A stretch of 64,000 nt of DNA from Secundilactobacillus silagei JCM 19001 (GCF_002217945.1 NZ_BCMG01000009.1:83458-147457); one strand, 5' to 3'; positions 24,574 through 35,456 are shown, numbered from the stretch's first letter. Notes: a model not told the origin generated them from the sequence alone. Numbers and translations are program-made.

Positions 24574-24822
24574 TTATGAGACTTGCGCCCAAACGAAATA
24601 TTTAGTGATCACGAACTGGTGGCGCTGATTAAAGTGGCCGTAAGCGGCAATCTTAGACTGGGCGTGCGCGCGGTAGAAGAAATCTAGGGCGTGCGAAACA
24701 ACAATACAGTGCAGTGTTTGGCCATCATCTGTTATGATGGAAACATACAGCATAACGGGATCTGGTTTGATGAGCTTAGGTTCCGACTGAAGGGTCCCGA
24801 CTAAGTTAATGCATTGGGTCAT
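24574..24822 (-). CDS. 82-residue OB-fold-like protein (SSB/PriB-like)
   Basis: 82 residues beginning MTQCINLVGTLQSEPKL and continuing VMLYVSIITDDGQTLHCIVV and SKIAAYGHFNQRHQFVITKYF. The order (start strand with VG, a hydrophobic strand, a second strand ending before a helix, then YGHF and a final strand) is that of a compact SSB or PriB-type OB fold, without an acidic SSB tail. It lies divergently next to dnaG. A role in ssDNA binding is an inference from pattern; sequence identity to SSB is low by eye. The GGCGGTG SD region is acceptable. Confidence 0.6.
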   Translation of the reverse strand: MTQCINLVGTLQSEPKLIKPDPVMLYVSIITDDGQTLHCIVVSHALDFFYRAHAQSKIAAYGHFNQRHQFVITKYFVWAQVS

Positions 24823-24926
24823 TTAGAACACCGCCTTTTTAAAGTTAGGTTTATTATACAAACACACGTTCGCATAATCAAGCGAAATATCAGGCTTTTA
24901 ATAGCGGATGTTTCGAGGCGCTTTAG

Positions 24927-24955
24927 TTGCACATATTTGCTTTAGTTGATATGAT
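24927..24955 (+). promoter_or_regulatory. candidate promoter of dnaG-rpoD
   Basis: TTGCAC (24927-24932), 17-bp spacer, TATGAT (24950-24955), about 130 bp before dnaG. Confidence 0.55.
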
Positions 24956-25089
24956 ATAACTACGTACGCGGTAGATTGCAAAAAAGAAAGATAGTTAATG
25001 CTTATTGAACTTGTTTTGACAATCTATTCGCAGGCTTCAAACGCTGTATTTACAGGTGTTTTGGTGGTTAATCAAAGGGGGTTGCGCCG

Positions 25090-26937
25090 TTGGCGAGAAT
25101 ACCCGAACAGGTAATTGAACAAGTCCGCGATGCAACTGATATCGTGGATTTTATTAGTCAGTACGTCCAATTGCAGAAGCAAGGAAAAAATTTCTTTGGT
25201 CTGTGTCCATTTCATGAGGAACGGACGCCTTCTTTTTCGGTCACTGAGGAGAAACAAATTTTTCACTGCTTTAGCTGCGGTCGCGGCGGAAATGTCTTCA
25301 AGTTTTTAATGGAGCTTGAAAACCTCAGCTTTCAAGAAGCAGTGGTTAAAGTTGCGGCATTTTCACACGTTTCGCTTGACGAGCAGATCGTTAACGATGC
25401 AACTGGTGGCGGTCAGCACGGCGACCCGCAGTCACCGACTAATCAGCTGATCAAGCTGCACCAGGATGCAACCAAGCTTTACACGCACATTTTAATGAAC
25501 ACGGAGATGGGTCAGCCAGCACTGGATTATCTGCATAAACGCGGGTTGACCGACCAAACTATTTCGGATTACGGTCTGGGGTTTGCACCAAGTAAACAGC
25601 TCTTAAAGCCGTTTTTCGAAACCCGCAAGATCGATTACCAGACCCTGCGGCATTCCGGTTTGTTCATTGAAAATTCGGATGGTGAACTGCGGGATCGGTT
25701 TGTTGACCGGATCATGTATCCCATTCGTAATCAGTCGGGTCAGGAGATTGCCTTTTCTGGCCGGATGTTGAACCAAACACCAGATCAGCCAAAGTATTTA
25801 AACAGTCCGGAAACCGAACTGTTTAATAAACGCAAAGTTTTGTTTAACTTTGATCTGGCGCGAGGCGCCGTGCGTAAGCAGGGTGACCTGATCTTGTTTG
25901 AAGGATTCATGGATGTCATGTCAGCGCACCAATCCGGTGTGGATAATGGCGTGGCATCCATGGGAACCAGTTTGACTGAGGAGCAGATCTATGCGATTCA
26001 GCGAATTACCAAGCGGATCTACGTTTGTTACGACGGTGATACGCCGGGGCAAAAGGCCACGCAACGGGCACTATCGATATTACGGGATAATTCCAGTCTG
26101 ACTTTGGGTGTCATTCAGATGCCAGAGGGGATGGATCCCGATGAATACCGGCAGAAGTACGGCGAAGCTAAACTGGCCAACGCGCTGGAATCCGCTCGAG
26201 AAACGCCGGTCGCCTTTGAAATGCGGTATCTAAAAACGCAGTATGACGTGGATACCGATACTGGCAGGCTGCAATATTTAAACGATATTTTAGCCATTCT
26301 GGCAACGGTGAAGTCACCCGTTGAACAAGACGTTTATTTGACCCAATTAGCTGACAGTTTTCAATTGGAAAAGGCGAGTTTGCGACAGCAATTAGCCATG
26401 GTCAAGCCAGTTCGTCAGGCACCTGACAGGTCGGCACCGCCAGCTGTCAGAACCGGTCAAAGCCAACCGCCGACCCAGCAACGGCAGGTGGTGAAGCGCA
26501 CGCCAATTGAAAAGGCGGAACGGGCCTTGCTTTACCGGATGCTTCACGACCACGATGTGTGGTTGCGCGTCACCGGCATTGCCCAGTTTAATTTTGTTGA
26601 CGATGATTACCAGCTGGTATATACGCTGGCTCAGGGGTATTTTGAAACCCACCAGAGCTATGCGCCAGCCCAGTTCGTGGATTTTATTCACGATGATCAT
26701 TTGCAGAATCTGGTGATCGACATTGAATCGATGCAGTTAAGTGAATCAACTAGCGAAGGCGAGATTGATGATTACATTCAGCTGATCATGAACGTGGCAC
26801 CGTTAACGAAACGGATCGGTGAAACCGAACAGGCATTGCAAGAAGCACGGCGGTTAGGTGATAATGACCGCGTGCGCCAACTTGTGATCGAGTACATTAA
26901 GCTACAACAACAAAAGCAGTCTCAAAAACAAGCTTAG
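25090..26937 (+). CDS. dnaG: DNA primase
   Basis: 615 residues. The CHC2 zinc finger is Cys39-His42-Cys60-Cys63 ([18 protein letters not shown]); the TOPRIM core includes [11 protein letters not shown] and [11 protein letters not shown] (near 270-325); the C-terminal helicase-binding region has a Pro/Gln-rich linker (about 440-470). The start is a TTG at 25090 close after AAGGGGG. It makes RNA primers at the fork and binds DnaB through the C-terminus. It forms the dnaG-rpoD pair with 11 bp between stop and start. Confidence 0.97.
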   Translation: MARIPEQVIEQVRDATDIVDFISQYVQLQKQGKNFFGLCPFHEERTPSFSVTEEKQIFHCFSCGRGGNVFKFLMELENLSFQEAVVKVAAFSHVSLDEQIVNDATGGGQHGDPQSPTNQLIKLHQDATKLYTHILMNTEMGQPALDYLHKRGLTDQTISDYGLGFAPSKQLLKPFFETRKIDYQTLRHSGLFIENSDGELRDRFVDRIMYPIRNQSGQEIAFSGRMLNQTPDQPKYLNSPETELFNKRKVLFNFDLARGAVRKQGDLILFEGFMDVMSAHQSGVDNGVASMGTSLTEEQIYAIQRITKRIYVCYDGDTPGQKATQRALSILRDNSSLTLGVIQMPEGMDPDEYRQKYGEAKLANALESARETPVAFEMRYLKTQYDVDTDTGRLQYLNDILAILATVKSPVEQDVYLTQLADSFQLEKASLRQQLAMVKPVRQAPDRSAPPAVRTGQSQPPTQQRQVVKRTPIEKAERALLYRMLHDHDVWLRVTGIAQFNFVDDDYQLVYTLAQGYFETHQSYAPAQFVDFIHDDHLQNLVIDIESMQLSESTSEGEIDDYIQLIMNVAPLTKRIGETEQALQEARRLGDNDRVRQLVIEYIKLQQQKQSQKQA

Positions 26938-26948
26938 GGGGCTTTCTA

Positions 26949-28091
26949 ATGGCAAAACAAACAAAGAGTGCAAAGAGCACCAAGAGCAGCAAAACATTTG
27001 ATCAAAAAGGTTACGACAAAGCTGTTAAGAACCTGGTGAAGGATTACAAGAAAAAGGGTCAAGTCACCTACGATGAACTTTCAGATAAAATTGCCTCTCC
27101 ATTTGGTTTAACGGCTAAGAAGATGGACGGTTTACTGGAAAAAGTCGAAGATGCTGGTATCAGTGTCGTTGATGAAAACGGTGATCCAGATTCTCGTGCC
27201 GTTAAAGCTGCCAAGAAAGTTACTGCTAGCGAATTAAAGAATACTTCCGCACCATCCGGGGTCAAGATCAACGATCCCGTGCGGATGTACTTGAAGGAAA
27301 TTGGCCGGGTTAAGCTGTTAACTGCCGACGAAGAAGTTGCGTTAGCGCTGCGGATCGAACAGGGCGATGAAGAAGCGAAGCAGGAATTAGCCGAAGCTAA
27401 CTTACGGCTGGTGGTTTCCATTGCTAAGCGTTACGTTGGCCGTGGGATGCAGTTCTTGGATCTGATCCAAGAAGGAAACATGGGTCTAATGAAGGCCGTT
27501 GAGAAGTTCGATTACCGTAAAGGATTCAAGTTCTCAACCTATGCCACATGGTGGATTCGTCAAGCCATCACCCGTGCCATTGCTGACCAAGCCCGGACGA
27601 TTCGGATTCCAGTTCACATGGTTGAAACCATTAACAAATTGATCCGGATCCAGCGTCAATTACTGCAAGACTTGGGTCGTGAACCTACGCCTGAAGAAAT
27701 TGGTGCTGAAATGGATATGCCAACGGAAAAGGTTCGTGAGATCTTAAAGATCGCGCAAGAACCCGTTTCCTTGGAAACCCCTATTGGTGAAGAGGATGAT
27801 TCTCACTTGGGTGACTTCATTCAAGATGATGACGCCACTAGTCCTGCTGACCACGCGGCTTACGAACTGTTAAAAGAACAGCTTGAAAGCGTGCTGGATA
27901 CGTTGACTGACCGTGAAGAAAACGTGTTGCGTCTGCGTTTCGGTCTGGATGACGGTCGAACCCGCACCTTGGAAGAAGTCGGCAAAGTCTTCGGTGTTAC
28001 CCGCGAACGGATTCGTCAAATCGAAGCTAAGGCGTTACGTAAGTTGCGTCACCCTTCACGTTCAAAGCAGTTGAAGGATTTCTTGGAATAA
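26949..28091 (+). CDS. rpoD: RNA polymerase principal sigma factor
   Basis: 380 residues. A Lys/Ser-rich N-terminal tail and short region 1.1 are followed by region 1.2 ([13 protein letters not shown]), region 2 ([35 protein letters not shown]), region 3 ([12 protein letters not shown]) and region 4.2 ([20 protein letters not shown]). This is sigma-A, which reads the TTGACA/TATAAT promoters seen across the window. The ATG follows AGGGGGCTTTCTA. It is co-transcribed with dnaG and ended by a strong terminator. Confidence 0.98.
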   Translation: MAKQTKSAKSTKSSKTFDQKGYDKAVKNLVKDYKKKGQVTYDELSDKIASPFGLTAKKMDGLLEKVEDAGISVVDENGDPDSRAVKAAKKVTASELKNTSAPSGVKINDPVRMYLKEIGRVKLLTADEEVALALRIEQGDEEAKQELAEANLRLVVSIAKRYVGRGMQFLDLIQEGNMGLMKAVEKFDYRKGFKFSTYATWWIRQAITRAIADQARTIRIPVHMVETINKLIRIQRQLLQDLGREPTPEEIGAEMDMPTEKVREILKIAQEPVSLETPIGEEDDSHLGDFIQDDDATSPADHAAYELLKEQLESVLDTLTDREENVLRLRFGLDDGRTRTLEEVGKVFGVTRERIRQIEAKALRKLRHPSRSKQLKDFLE

Positions 28092-28132
28092 GATTAAAAG
28101 ATGGATTAAAATTTTTAACAGATTATATGAAG

Positions 28133-28182
28133 AAAACACTCTGTTCATGGTCGAAAGCGACTAGTGATCAGGGTGTTTTTTT
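28133..28182 (+). terminator. terminator after rpoD
   Basis: AAACACTCTG...GGTCG pairs with CGACT...CAGGGTGTTT around an AAAG loop, with a T-run to 28182. Confidence 0.9.
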
Positions 28183-28233
28183 ATGCTGTTGGTAAGCAAT
28201 ATACCGGTAATGAAAAATTAACGACAGATAATC

Positions 28234-28262
28234 TTTACATGTGAAAACCGCTACATTATAAT
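28234..28262 (+). promoter_or_regulatory. promoter of the first adhesin gene
   Basis: TTTACA (28234-28239), 17 bp, TATAAT (28257-28262). The transcript would have a leader of about 175 nt, which contains an AGGAGG at 28290-28295 with no usable start after it. The -35 box and spacing match those of the other two adhesin genes. Confidence 0.8.
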
Positions 28263-28445
28263 GAAGCCAATAGATGGGGGGCATCGTATAGGAGGAGTGT
28301 TTTTTCAGAAAAAGCAGAATAGTGTTTTGTTTTAAACTTATAGTTAATACTGTTAATTACCGCTTGAATCTAAGAAATTAGACTTTAAGTTATTTTTAAT
28401 AGATTAAATAACTAATTGGTAGGCAGAAGTAGGGGGGTACCAGAA

Positions 28446-31400
28446 ATGGTAGGAAAAAATAATCATATTAGGACGATTAAGTCCAATCTAAAAGAGCATT
28501 ATAAGGCGTATAAGGCTGGTACAAGGTGGATTTATGCTAGTTTAGCTAGTTTGGCGCTTGGAGCGGGATTATTGCTAGGAAGCAGTATAACCAGTTACGC
28601 TGACACTACAGCAGATAATACGCAACAACCAACCGCAACAGAATCCAATGCGACTTCAAACACGGCAGCGAATACGCAAAATGCAAAGACAGCGACGTTA
28701 AAAACGGGCACAAATACTAATGCTAGTGATAACGTTGCTAATTTAAAATCAAATGATAATTCAGCTTCCAACACAAATGAGAATACTGAAAACGAAAAAA
28801 ACAGCACAGCCACGGATACTGGTAATCAAAGTGCTGTTCAAAAAGCACCAACTACGGTCGATAGTCCTGTCAACAACACGGCTGCTGATTCAGCTAAACA
28901 AGCCAACACTGCAGATCAGAATACAGCTCAAAATGGCCAGGTAGCTAACGGTGATTCTGCAAATAGTGCAACTAGTGATCTAACTAAACCGGTTACTACA
29001 ACGCAAACGGCTGCTTCAAAAAAAACGCTGATTGACCCAACTGAAGATCAATTAAACGCAGCCAAAGCGAACGCTGCAGCAGTTTATGCTACAACCCATC
29101 AGCCACAAGAAATTGACGCACTAGCAGGCGGCCCAACAGAGGCTGTCACATCACTGAAAATTTCGGAAACTGCAATTGGTACGGGTACCAATGCACAAGA
29201 TCCTTTGACAATGACCCTAACTGCCAACGCCAAGGCGGGTGATGTTTATCAAATTACGATTCCAAAAAACACGTCCTTATTTACGTTTGATTCGATTGAT
29301 TCTTTAGATTCAGCAGCAGGTACGACAACCACGACTACGGGTAAGGATGGTTCAACCATCCTTACTGATACCTTTGCGACTGATACTGTAACCACCCAAA
29401 ATATTAAACTGAAATTGACGAGTAACTACCTACCCGATGCAGGTATGGCTGACGTTGGTAAAACAGTGACGAAAAATGTTCTGTTTACAATCAATGGAAA
29501 TTCTCAAACTGGGGTTAGTTTCACTCAGACGGTTAAACCAACCACGAACCTATCAACGGTTACTATGCTTCATCCCGATCCAAATACAGTTAAAGCGCTT
29601 TTACCTAATCAAAATTATGTTTTTGGCCTGAGCGTTAACGAAAATGATGGGATTCCTTGGATTGATGGCTCAACTTATCGTGTTGGCCAAGTATCCAACT
29701 ATGGCGGTTCAACGATTACAATTCCAGTTCCTACTGGGTTTACATTAGATTCTGATACGACTAATAAGATGAATGCATTCACAGATGGAACGACGATTAC
29801 CCAATCCGGCGGTAAGGGAACAACTGTGACTATTTATGTGCCAGCAAAGGCTGGGGCTTCAGCAGCTAACCAAGGACAATATAATACACCACAATATCAA
29901 ATTGTCGGTGCGTTCGATGTGCCTCAAACGACATCAGCTCAAACGCTCACTGCAGGGGGAAACGTCACTTTCTCTCAAATTGTCAACGGAGATGCTACTA
30001 ACAACACGCTTACTGATCAGGCTGATCCTTGGAAGGTGACAATCATCGCTAACCAAGGAGGCACTGACGTTGGGAAAAGCGGGGTTACAGCGATTGCTAA
30101 TGGTAACTCATCAGGAAATCCTTCTCAGTTAATTACGAATCATGTAGATGATCCTGCAAATCTTAACCGCTTTGGTTTTACCTATAATTCAGCTGCCACC
30201 ACAAATGACGCAACAATTACGATAGCGGTTCCTAATGGCCTTGATGCAACGAGTATTCAAACGCCGGCACAAGGTGTTACGATAGCATCTTATTTACCTG
30301 ATACATCCAGTTATAAGTACACGATAACTTTAGCAAATGGCCAGACCGAAACGGGTACAGTTGCAGCGGGTGAAAAGATTACATCCACCGATGGTTCTGC
30401 AATTAGGACGGCAGTATTAGAGCCAAATGCAGTAGCTCCTGGTTCTTATACGGATGCCTCAACTGAGGCTTCAAGCTTTGCGGTGATTGGTCAACTAGCT
30501 GATAAATATGACGATAATACGACTGCTGTTAAAAGTGGTGATAAACTAACTTCCAAGATTGATTTCAGTTATGGGCCAAGTGACAATCTTGTGAAGGATC
30601 ATAAAGAGGTAGTCCAAACAGTCCAAGAGGCACTGGCCGACGGGCAAGCTTATCTGATAACAAGACCCAATAACCAAACACCAGGTAATCCTAGTGCTGG
30701 TACGCTTCAAATCAGATATGATGATTTTCGAAATCAGAATACGAATAAAATTTATGAACCAACCTTCTACTTTGTCCTTCCCAAAGTGACTACGGTAGCT
30801 TCTGTTAACAGTCTCGGGGGGATGAACGACGATCCTGTTCATGATTCCCGCTATGGTGGGGCTGATCCTACTGGTGCGCAATTAACCCAGGTAACTGGTG
30901 CCAAGGTCTCTGAATTTACCGCAGACAATGGTCAGACTGTCGTTAAAATTGATTACGCCGGAACCGGCCAAACTGTTGATGTCAGTAAAACTACTGGTTA
31001 TTGGGGTGGAATTACATTAGCGAACAATCCAGATGCATTACCTGGGGATTACCCATACTCTGTCTATATTGTTTCACCAAAGGTTAAGCTTTTAAATACA
31101 ATTAAGCCGACAGATCCATCGTTTGTTGAAAATAATCCGAATGCTTACATGATGAATGGTGAAGCGGGTCACGGCACGTGGAATATCTCGACTGCAAGCT
31201 CATTTTTCAACACCTCGTTAGCACAGGGTAATAAAGATGTTAATGCTGTAGCTGATGGCACTAGTGATGATAAGGGCAGTTCTGATATGACCTTTTACGA
31301 TTCCATTGTCTATACGTCACCTGCTACTGATGCGCAGGATCATAACGCCACGGCTGTCATCAATTTGCCTACTGTTGGTGATTCAAAGGGTTCTCAATAC

Positions 31401-34400
31401 ACCTTTAATTTAAAGGGCCCAATCACTGTGCCAACCAACTTTACAACGGCTGCAGGTGATGGGACTGCTATTAATCCTACTGTTCTCTATTCCACTACCG
31501 CTCAAACTTTTAATACTACTGATACGGCTCCGAATACCACCGGTTATGTACTCGCAGATCAGGTTCCTGCTGATGGCTGGTCTAAGATTCGTTCAATCAT
31601 TATTCAAGTTAACGGCATCAAGCCAAATACTTCAACTGGTAGAATTGCTATTGATGGTAGCGTAGCTGATCAGACGGTTGATGGTAAGATAGTTACCTTC
31701 CATAATATGGCAGGTAAAACTGGTACTTTGCAGACGGCTTTTTATGGTGATGGTTCAAAGGTTGTTGTTAGTTCTGCTGATGCTTCGATTAAGATTGTGG
31801 GGGCTTCAACGGTTAAGGCGCGTTATCACTATCTAGATGCAAATGGTCAGGATCAATATATTGAAATTCCCGGTTTAACTCAAACAGTTAATGATAATGT
31901 CGATACTCTCAAAGACGATTATCCGAAACAAGCGGCGGACTTTACCAATGTGGAAAAGGCTTTGATTCCAAAGGGATATAAGTTAGATACAGGTGTTCCA
32001 ACTATTATCGATACTAAAAATGATGGAGCCGCTAAGTTGGGCACAGTCGCTCAATATTTTGATGATGGTGATTTTGTACAGTATGAATTGGTTGGTAATG
32101 TTACTGCTCAGGTTAAATATGTAGATGATGATAATAATGGTGCCGTGGTTGGTACGCCCAAAACCATTTCTGGGGCGCCGGGAACTTCAATTAACTGGGA
32201 TATGGGCACTGTTCCAACCGGTTATAGGTTGGCTACTGGTGCAGCAACTACCGGTTCCTACACGTTCCATGACGCTAATAATGTCCCATTCGAAATTCAG
32301 TTAAACCACATTGTAGATCACAGCACCACGACAACTACCCGGACGATCACCTACAAAGTGAATGATGCCAACTATCCTGGTCAAGTACCCGAAACGCAGA
32401 CGCAGACCATCAAGTGGAATGTGTCAACGGATGAAGTTACTGGTGCCGGTGTGGCAACTGCGCAGAATGCTTACGATGCTCAAACTGCACCAACGATTCC
32501 GGGGTATACTGCCGATACACCGACGGTGGCTCAAAAAGCCTATGGCAGTGTGACTGGCGATAAGCTGCCACAAGCTAAGGCTGATGATGTGACAGTCACT
32601 TATACACCAGTCGCCCAAACAGCACAGGTCGAATATGTAGATGATGAAAATAATGGTGCCGTGGTTGGTACGCCAACGACGTTGACCGGTCAGACTGCTG
32701 GCAGTGCCAGCTGGACGGCGGATAATGTGCCGGTTAAGTACGTCTTAGCCAAAGGCCAAGCAGCCAACGGCACGTATCGGTTTACAAATGGTACGGATCA
32801 AACCGTGAAGATCCATCTGGATCACGCCATTGCACACAGCACCACGGCGACGACCCGGACGATCGCCTACAAAGTGAATGATGCCAACTATCCTGGTCAA
32901 GTACCCGAAACGCAGACGCAGACCATCAAGTGGAATGTGTCAACGGATGAAGTTACTGGTGCCAGTGTGGCAACTGCGCAGAATGCTTACGATGCTCAAA
33001 CTGCACCAACGATTCCAGGGTATACTGCCGATACACCGACGGTGGCTCAAAAAGCCTATGGCAGTGTGACTGGCGATAAGCTGCCACAAGCTAAGGCTGA
33101 TGATGTGACAGTCACTTATACACCAGTCGTCCAAACGGCGCAGGTCGAATATGTAGATGATGAAAATAATGGTGCCGTGGTTGGTACGCCAACGACGTTG
33201 ACCGGTCAGACTGCTGGCAGTGCCAGCTGGACGGCGGATAATGTGCCGGTTAAGTACGTCTTAGCCAAAGGCCAAGCAGCCAACGGCACGTATCGGTTTA
33301 CAAATGGTACGGATCAAATAGTGAAGATCCATCTGGATCACGCCATTGCACACAGCACCACGGCGACTACCCGGACGATCACCTACAAAGTGAATGATGC
33401 CAACTATCCTGGTCAAGTACCCGAAACGCAGACGCAGACCATCAAGTGGAATGTGTCAACGGATGAAGTTACTGGTGCCAGTGTGGCAACTGCGCAGAAT
33501 GCTTACGATGCTCAAACTGCACCAACGATTTCAGGGTATACTGCCGATACACCGACGGTGGCTCAAAAAGCCTATGGCAGTGTGACTGGCGATAAGCTGC
33601 CACAAGCTAAGGCTGATGATGTGACAGTCACTTATACACCAGTCGCCCAAACAGCACAGGTCGAATATGTAGATGATGAAAATAATGGTGCCGTGGTTGG
33701 TACGCCAACGACGTTGACCGGTCAGACTGCTGGCAGTGCCAACTGGACGGCGGATAATGTGCCGGTTAAGTACGTCTTAGCCAAAGGCCAAGCAGCTAAT
33801 GGCACGTATCGGTTTACAAATGGTACGGATCAAATAGTGAAGATCCATCTGGATCACGCCATTGCACACAGCACCACGGCGACTACCCGGACGATCACCT
33901 ACAAAGTGAATGATGCCAACTATCCTGGTCAAGTACCCGAAACGCAGACGCAGACCATCAAGTGGAATGTGTCAACGGATGAAGTTACTGGTGCCAGTGT
34001 GGCAACTGCGCAGAATGCTTACGATGCTCAAACTGCACCAACGATTCCAGGGTATACTGCCGATACACCGACGGTGGCTCAAAAAGCCTATGGCAGTGTG
34101 ACTGGCGATAAGCTGCCACAAGCTAAAGCTGATGATGTGACAGTCACTTATACACCAAATGATCAAAGCGTCACATTTGAGTATGTGGATGACGATAATG
34201 GTGGTGCTGTTGTTGGGACACCAACCCTTGTTAAGGGTAAGACTTTCGGAAAAATTAATTGGAATACAAATGATAAGCCGACTAGTTTCCAAGTATCTAC
34301 TGGTCAAGCGGCCAATGGGACATATCAGTTTACCAACGAGAGTAATCAAATTGTGAAGATCCATTTGAATCACATTATTGATCACACCACAACGACGTCA

Positions 34401-35210
34401 ACTCGAACAATTCACTATGTCGTGGATGATCCAAGTTATGCGGGTCAAGTACCAGCACCAACTGTTCAAACGGTTACTTGGAACGTTTCAACTGATGAAG
34501 TAACTGGCGAGAGTGTTGCCACGCCACAAGGCGCTTACTATGAGCAGACAGCACCAAACCTGCCAGGTTACATTGCAAAACCAAGTAAGGTTGATCAGCA
34601 GGTCTTTGGCAGTGTGGTTGCGCAAGATGTCCCAATGTATAATGAGGACGTAGTGGTGACCTATACACCACAACCAACACAACCAACTCAACCGCTACAA
34701 CCGACTCAGCCAGTACAGCCAACTCAACCAGTACAACCGACTCAACCAGTACAGCCGACTACTCCAAGTAATCCGGCTCCAGGAACAGAGATTAACAAAC
34801 CAACGACTCCTGGTAAAGGGGCTACAAAGACCACGACTCCAGGAACAGCGGTTAACAAGCCGACAACTCCTGGTAAAGGGGCTACAAAGGTCACGAACCC
34901 AGGCACAGCAGTTGATAACACAACAACTCCTGGTAACGGTTTGCAGGCACCACTCGGATCTGGGACTAATGCTGGGACTGCTGAAACGTTAGCAACTTCG
35001 GCAGCAGCTGGTGTTGTTTCAAATACTTCGGCAACAACTCAAAATGGTTCGGTTGCAGAAGGTCAAGCTAATGTTTCAACCGTTAACCAGCAGAAGTTGC
35101 CACAAACCAATGAGCAGAGTCATTCAGCAGTTGGTTTGGGCATCTTGGGATTGTTGACCAGCATGTTAGGTTTGGTTGGTCTGAAACGGCGCAAACGTGA
35201 TGATGAGTAA
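28446..35210 (+). CDS. giant LPxTG adhesin with five Mub-type repeats (paralogue 1)
   Basis: 2254 residues from the ATG at 28446, eight bases after GGGGGG; an upstream in-frame start is rejected. The signal peptide is the KxYKxGKxW type (KAYKAGTRW, with T for K), then LASLALGAGLLLG. Residues about 55-190 are a Thr/Asn/Ala-rich low-complexity stretch; about 195-1215 a large head shared with the two next genes; 1220-2076 five Mub repeats (MucBP_2 plus Muc_B2) of 172 residues; then (PTQPVQ)n and (TPGKGATK)n wall-spanning repeats; and LPQTN (2218-2222), a hydrophobic helix and KRRKRDDE. Sortase A would link it to peptidoglycan. Mub repeats bind mucus glycans in other lactobacilli; the ligand here, and the role of the head, are unknown. 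Confidence 0.93.
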   Translation: MVGKNNHIRTIKSNLKEHYKAYKAGTRWIYASLASLALGAGLLLGSSITSYADTTADNTQQPTATESNATSNTAANTQNAKTATLKTGTNTNASDNVANLKSNDNSASNTNENTENEKNSTATDTGNQSAVQKAPTTVDSPVNNTAADSAKQANTADQNTAQNGQVANGDSANSATSDLTKPVTTTQTAASKKTLIDPTEDQLNAAKANAAAVYATTHQPQEIDALAGGPTEAVTSLKISETAIGTGTNAQDPLTMTLTANAKAGDVYQITIPKNTSLFTFDSIDSLDSAAGTTTTTTGKDGSTILTDTFATDTVTTQNIKLKLTSNYLPDAGMADVGKTVTKNVLFTINGNSQTGVSFTQTVKPTTNLSTVTMLHPDPNTVKALLPNQNYVFGLSVNENDGIPWIDGSTYRVGQVSNYGGSTITIPVPTGFTLDSDTTNKMNAFTDGTTITQSGGKGTTVTIYVPAKAGASAANQGQYNTPQYQIVGAFDVPQTTSAQTLTAGGNVTFSQIVNGDATNNTLTDQADPWKVTIIANQGGTDVGKSGVTAIANGNSSGNPSQLITNHVDDPANLNRFGFTYNSAATTNDATITIAVPNGLDATSIQTPAQGVTIASYLPDTSSYKYTITLANGQTETGTVAAGEKITSTDGSAIRTAVLEPNAVAPGSYTDASTEASSFAVIGQLADKYDDNTTAVKSGDKLTSKIDFSYGPSDNLVKDHKEVVQTVQEALADGQAYLITRPNNQTPGNPSAGTLQIRYDDFRNQNTNKIYEPTFYFVLPKVTTVASVNSLGGMNDDPVHDSRYGGADPTGAQLTQVTGAKVSEFTADNGQTVVKIDYAGTGQTVDVSKTTGYWGGITLANNPDALPGDYPYSVYIVSPKVKLLNTIKPTDPSFVENNPNAYMMNGEAGHGTWNISTASSFFNTSLAQGNKDVNAVADGTSDDKGSSDMTFYDSIVYTSPATDAQDHNATAVINLPTVGDSKGSQYTFNLKGPITVPTNFTTAAGDGTAINPTVLYSTTAQTFNTTDTAPNTTGYVLADQVPADGWSKIRSIIIQVNGIKPNTSTGRIAIDGSVADQTVDGKIVTFHNMAGKTGTLQTAFYGDGSKVVVSSADASIKIVGASTVKARYHYLDANGQDQYIEIPGLTQTVNDNVDTLKDDYPKQAADFTNVEKALIPKGYKLDTGVPTIIDTKNDGAAKLGTVAQYFDDGDFVQYELVGNVTAQVKYVDDDNNGAVVGTPKTISGAPGTSINWDMGTVPTGYRLATGAATTGSYTFHDANNVPFEIQLNHIVDHSTTTTTRTITYKVNDANYPGQVPETQTQTIKWNVSTDEVTGAGVATAQNAYDAQTAPTIPGYTADTPTVAQKAYGSVTGDKLPQAKADDVTVTYTPVAQTAQVEYVDDENNGAVVGTPTTLTGQTAGSASWTADNVPVKYVLAKGQAANGTYRFTNGTDQTVKIHLDHAIAHSTTATTRTIAYKVNDANYPGQVPETQTQTIKWNVSTDEVTGASVATAQNAYDAQTAPTIPGYTADTPTVAQKAYGSVTGDKLPQAKADDVTVTYTPVVQTAQVEYVDDENNGAVVGTPTTLTGQTAGSASWTADNVPVKYVLAKGQAANGTYRFTNGTDQIVKIHLDHAIAHSTTATTRTITYKVNDANYPGQVPETQTQTIKWNVSTDEVTGASVATAQNAYDAQTAPTISGYTADTPTVAQKAYGSVTGDKLPQAKADDVTVTYTPVAQTAQVEYVDDENNGAVVGTPTTLTGQTAGSANWTADNVPVKYVLAKGQAANGTYRFTNGTDQIVKIHLDHAIAHSTTATTRTITYKVNDANYPGQVPETQTQTIKWNVSTDEVTGASVATAQNAYDAQTAPTIPGYTADTPTVAQKAYGSVTGDKLPQAKADDVTVTYTPNDQSVTFEYVDDDNGGAVVGTPTLVKGKTFGKINWNTNDKPTSFQVSTGQAANGTYQFTNESNQIVKIHLNHIIDHTTTTSTRTIHYVVDDPSYAGQVPAPTVQTVTWNVSTDEVTGESVATPQGAYYEQTAPNLPGYIAKPSKVDQQVFGSVVAQDVPMYNEDVVVTYTPQPTQPTQPLQPTQPVQPTQPVQPTQPVQPTTPSNPAPGTEINKPTTPGKGATKTTTPGTAVNKPTTPGKGATKVTNPGTAVDNTTTPGNGLQAPLGSGTNAGTAETLATSAAAGVVSNTSATTQNGSVAEGQANVSTVNQQKLPQTNEQSHSAVGLGILGLLTSMLGLVGLKRRKRDDE
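32103..34673 (+). repeat. five tandem 516-bp Mub repeats
   Basis: Unit starts are at 32103, 32619, 33135, 33651 and 34167, an exact 516-bp period. From about 32338 to 34156 the copies are nearly identical in DNA, including third positions; the first half of unit 1 and the whole of unit 5 are diverged. This looks like recent duplication or gene conversion in the middle of the stalk. Confidence 0.95.
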
Positions 35211-35268
35211 TTCAAGCATAGAAAAGTAATTTGAGTTCTTTGTCAACGCAGGTTGATGAAGTATTTTA

Positions 35269-35306
35269 AGAAGATCAATTCATTGATGAATTGGTCTTCT
35301 TTTTTT
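35269..35306 (+). terminator. terminator after adhesin 1 (copy 2 of a repeated terminator)
   Basis: AGAAGATCAATTC (35269-35281) pairs with GAATTGGTCTTCT (35288-35300), followed by a T-run. The stem and the AAGTATTTT before it match the recO terminator at 9673-9708. Confidence 0.9.
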
Positions 35307-35319
35307 ATCTTCACGGTTT

Positions 35320-35333
35320 TGAAAACGCTTTTA
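35320..35333. promoter_or_regulatory. cre-like CcpA site between adhesins 1 and 2
   Basis: TGAAAACGCTTTTA matches the cre consensus except at one position and is identical to the site upstream of pyk at 57342-57355. It lies about 95 bp before the adhesin 2 promoter. Confidence 0.4.
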
Positions 35334-35427
35334 CCAATTATTTTGAATCTAAATGCTAGTAGACCATTTCTTTAAACGATTAAGAATTTTTTCAAAAAAA
35401 CTGGCAATCTAAACCGGACAATCGCCG

Positions 35428-35456
35428 TTTACAGGCAATATCTGCCGTTTTACAAT
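35428..35456 (+). promoter_or_regulatory. promoter of the second adhesin gene
   Basis: TTTACA (35428-35433), 17 bp, TACAAT (35451-35456). The same boxes, with most of the spacer (GGCAATAT.TGC) and flanks such as GGTTAACAA conserved, occur before adhesin 3. Confidence 0.8.

Noticed and set aside
32362..34101. Four regularly spaced 63-residue frames
   Set aside because: They are out-of-frame shadows of the identical Mub repeats in the adhesin gene.
34674..34920. Short direct repeats that could suggest a CRISPR array
   Set aside because: They encode in-frame Pro/Gln/Thr wall-spanning repeats; there are no unique spacers and no cas genes.
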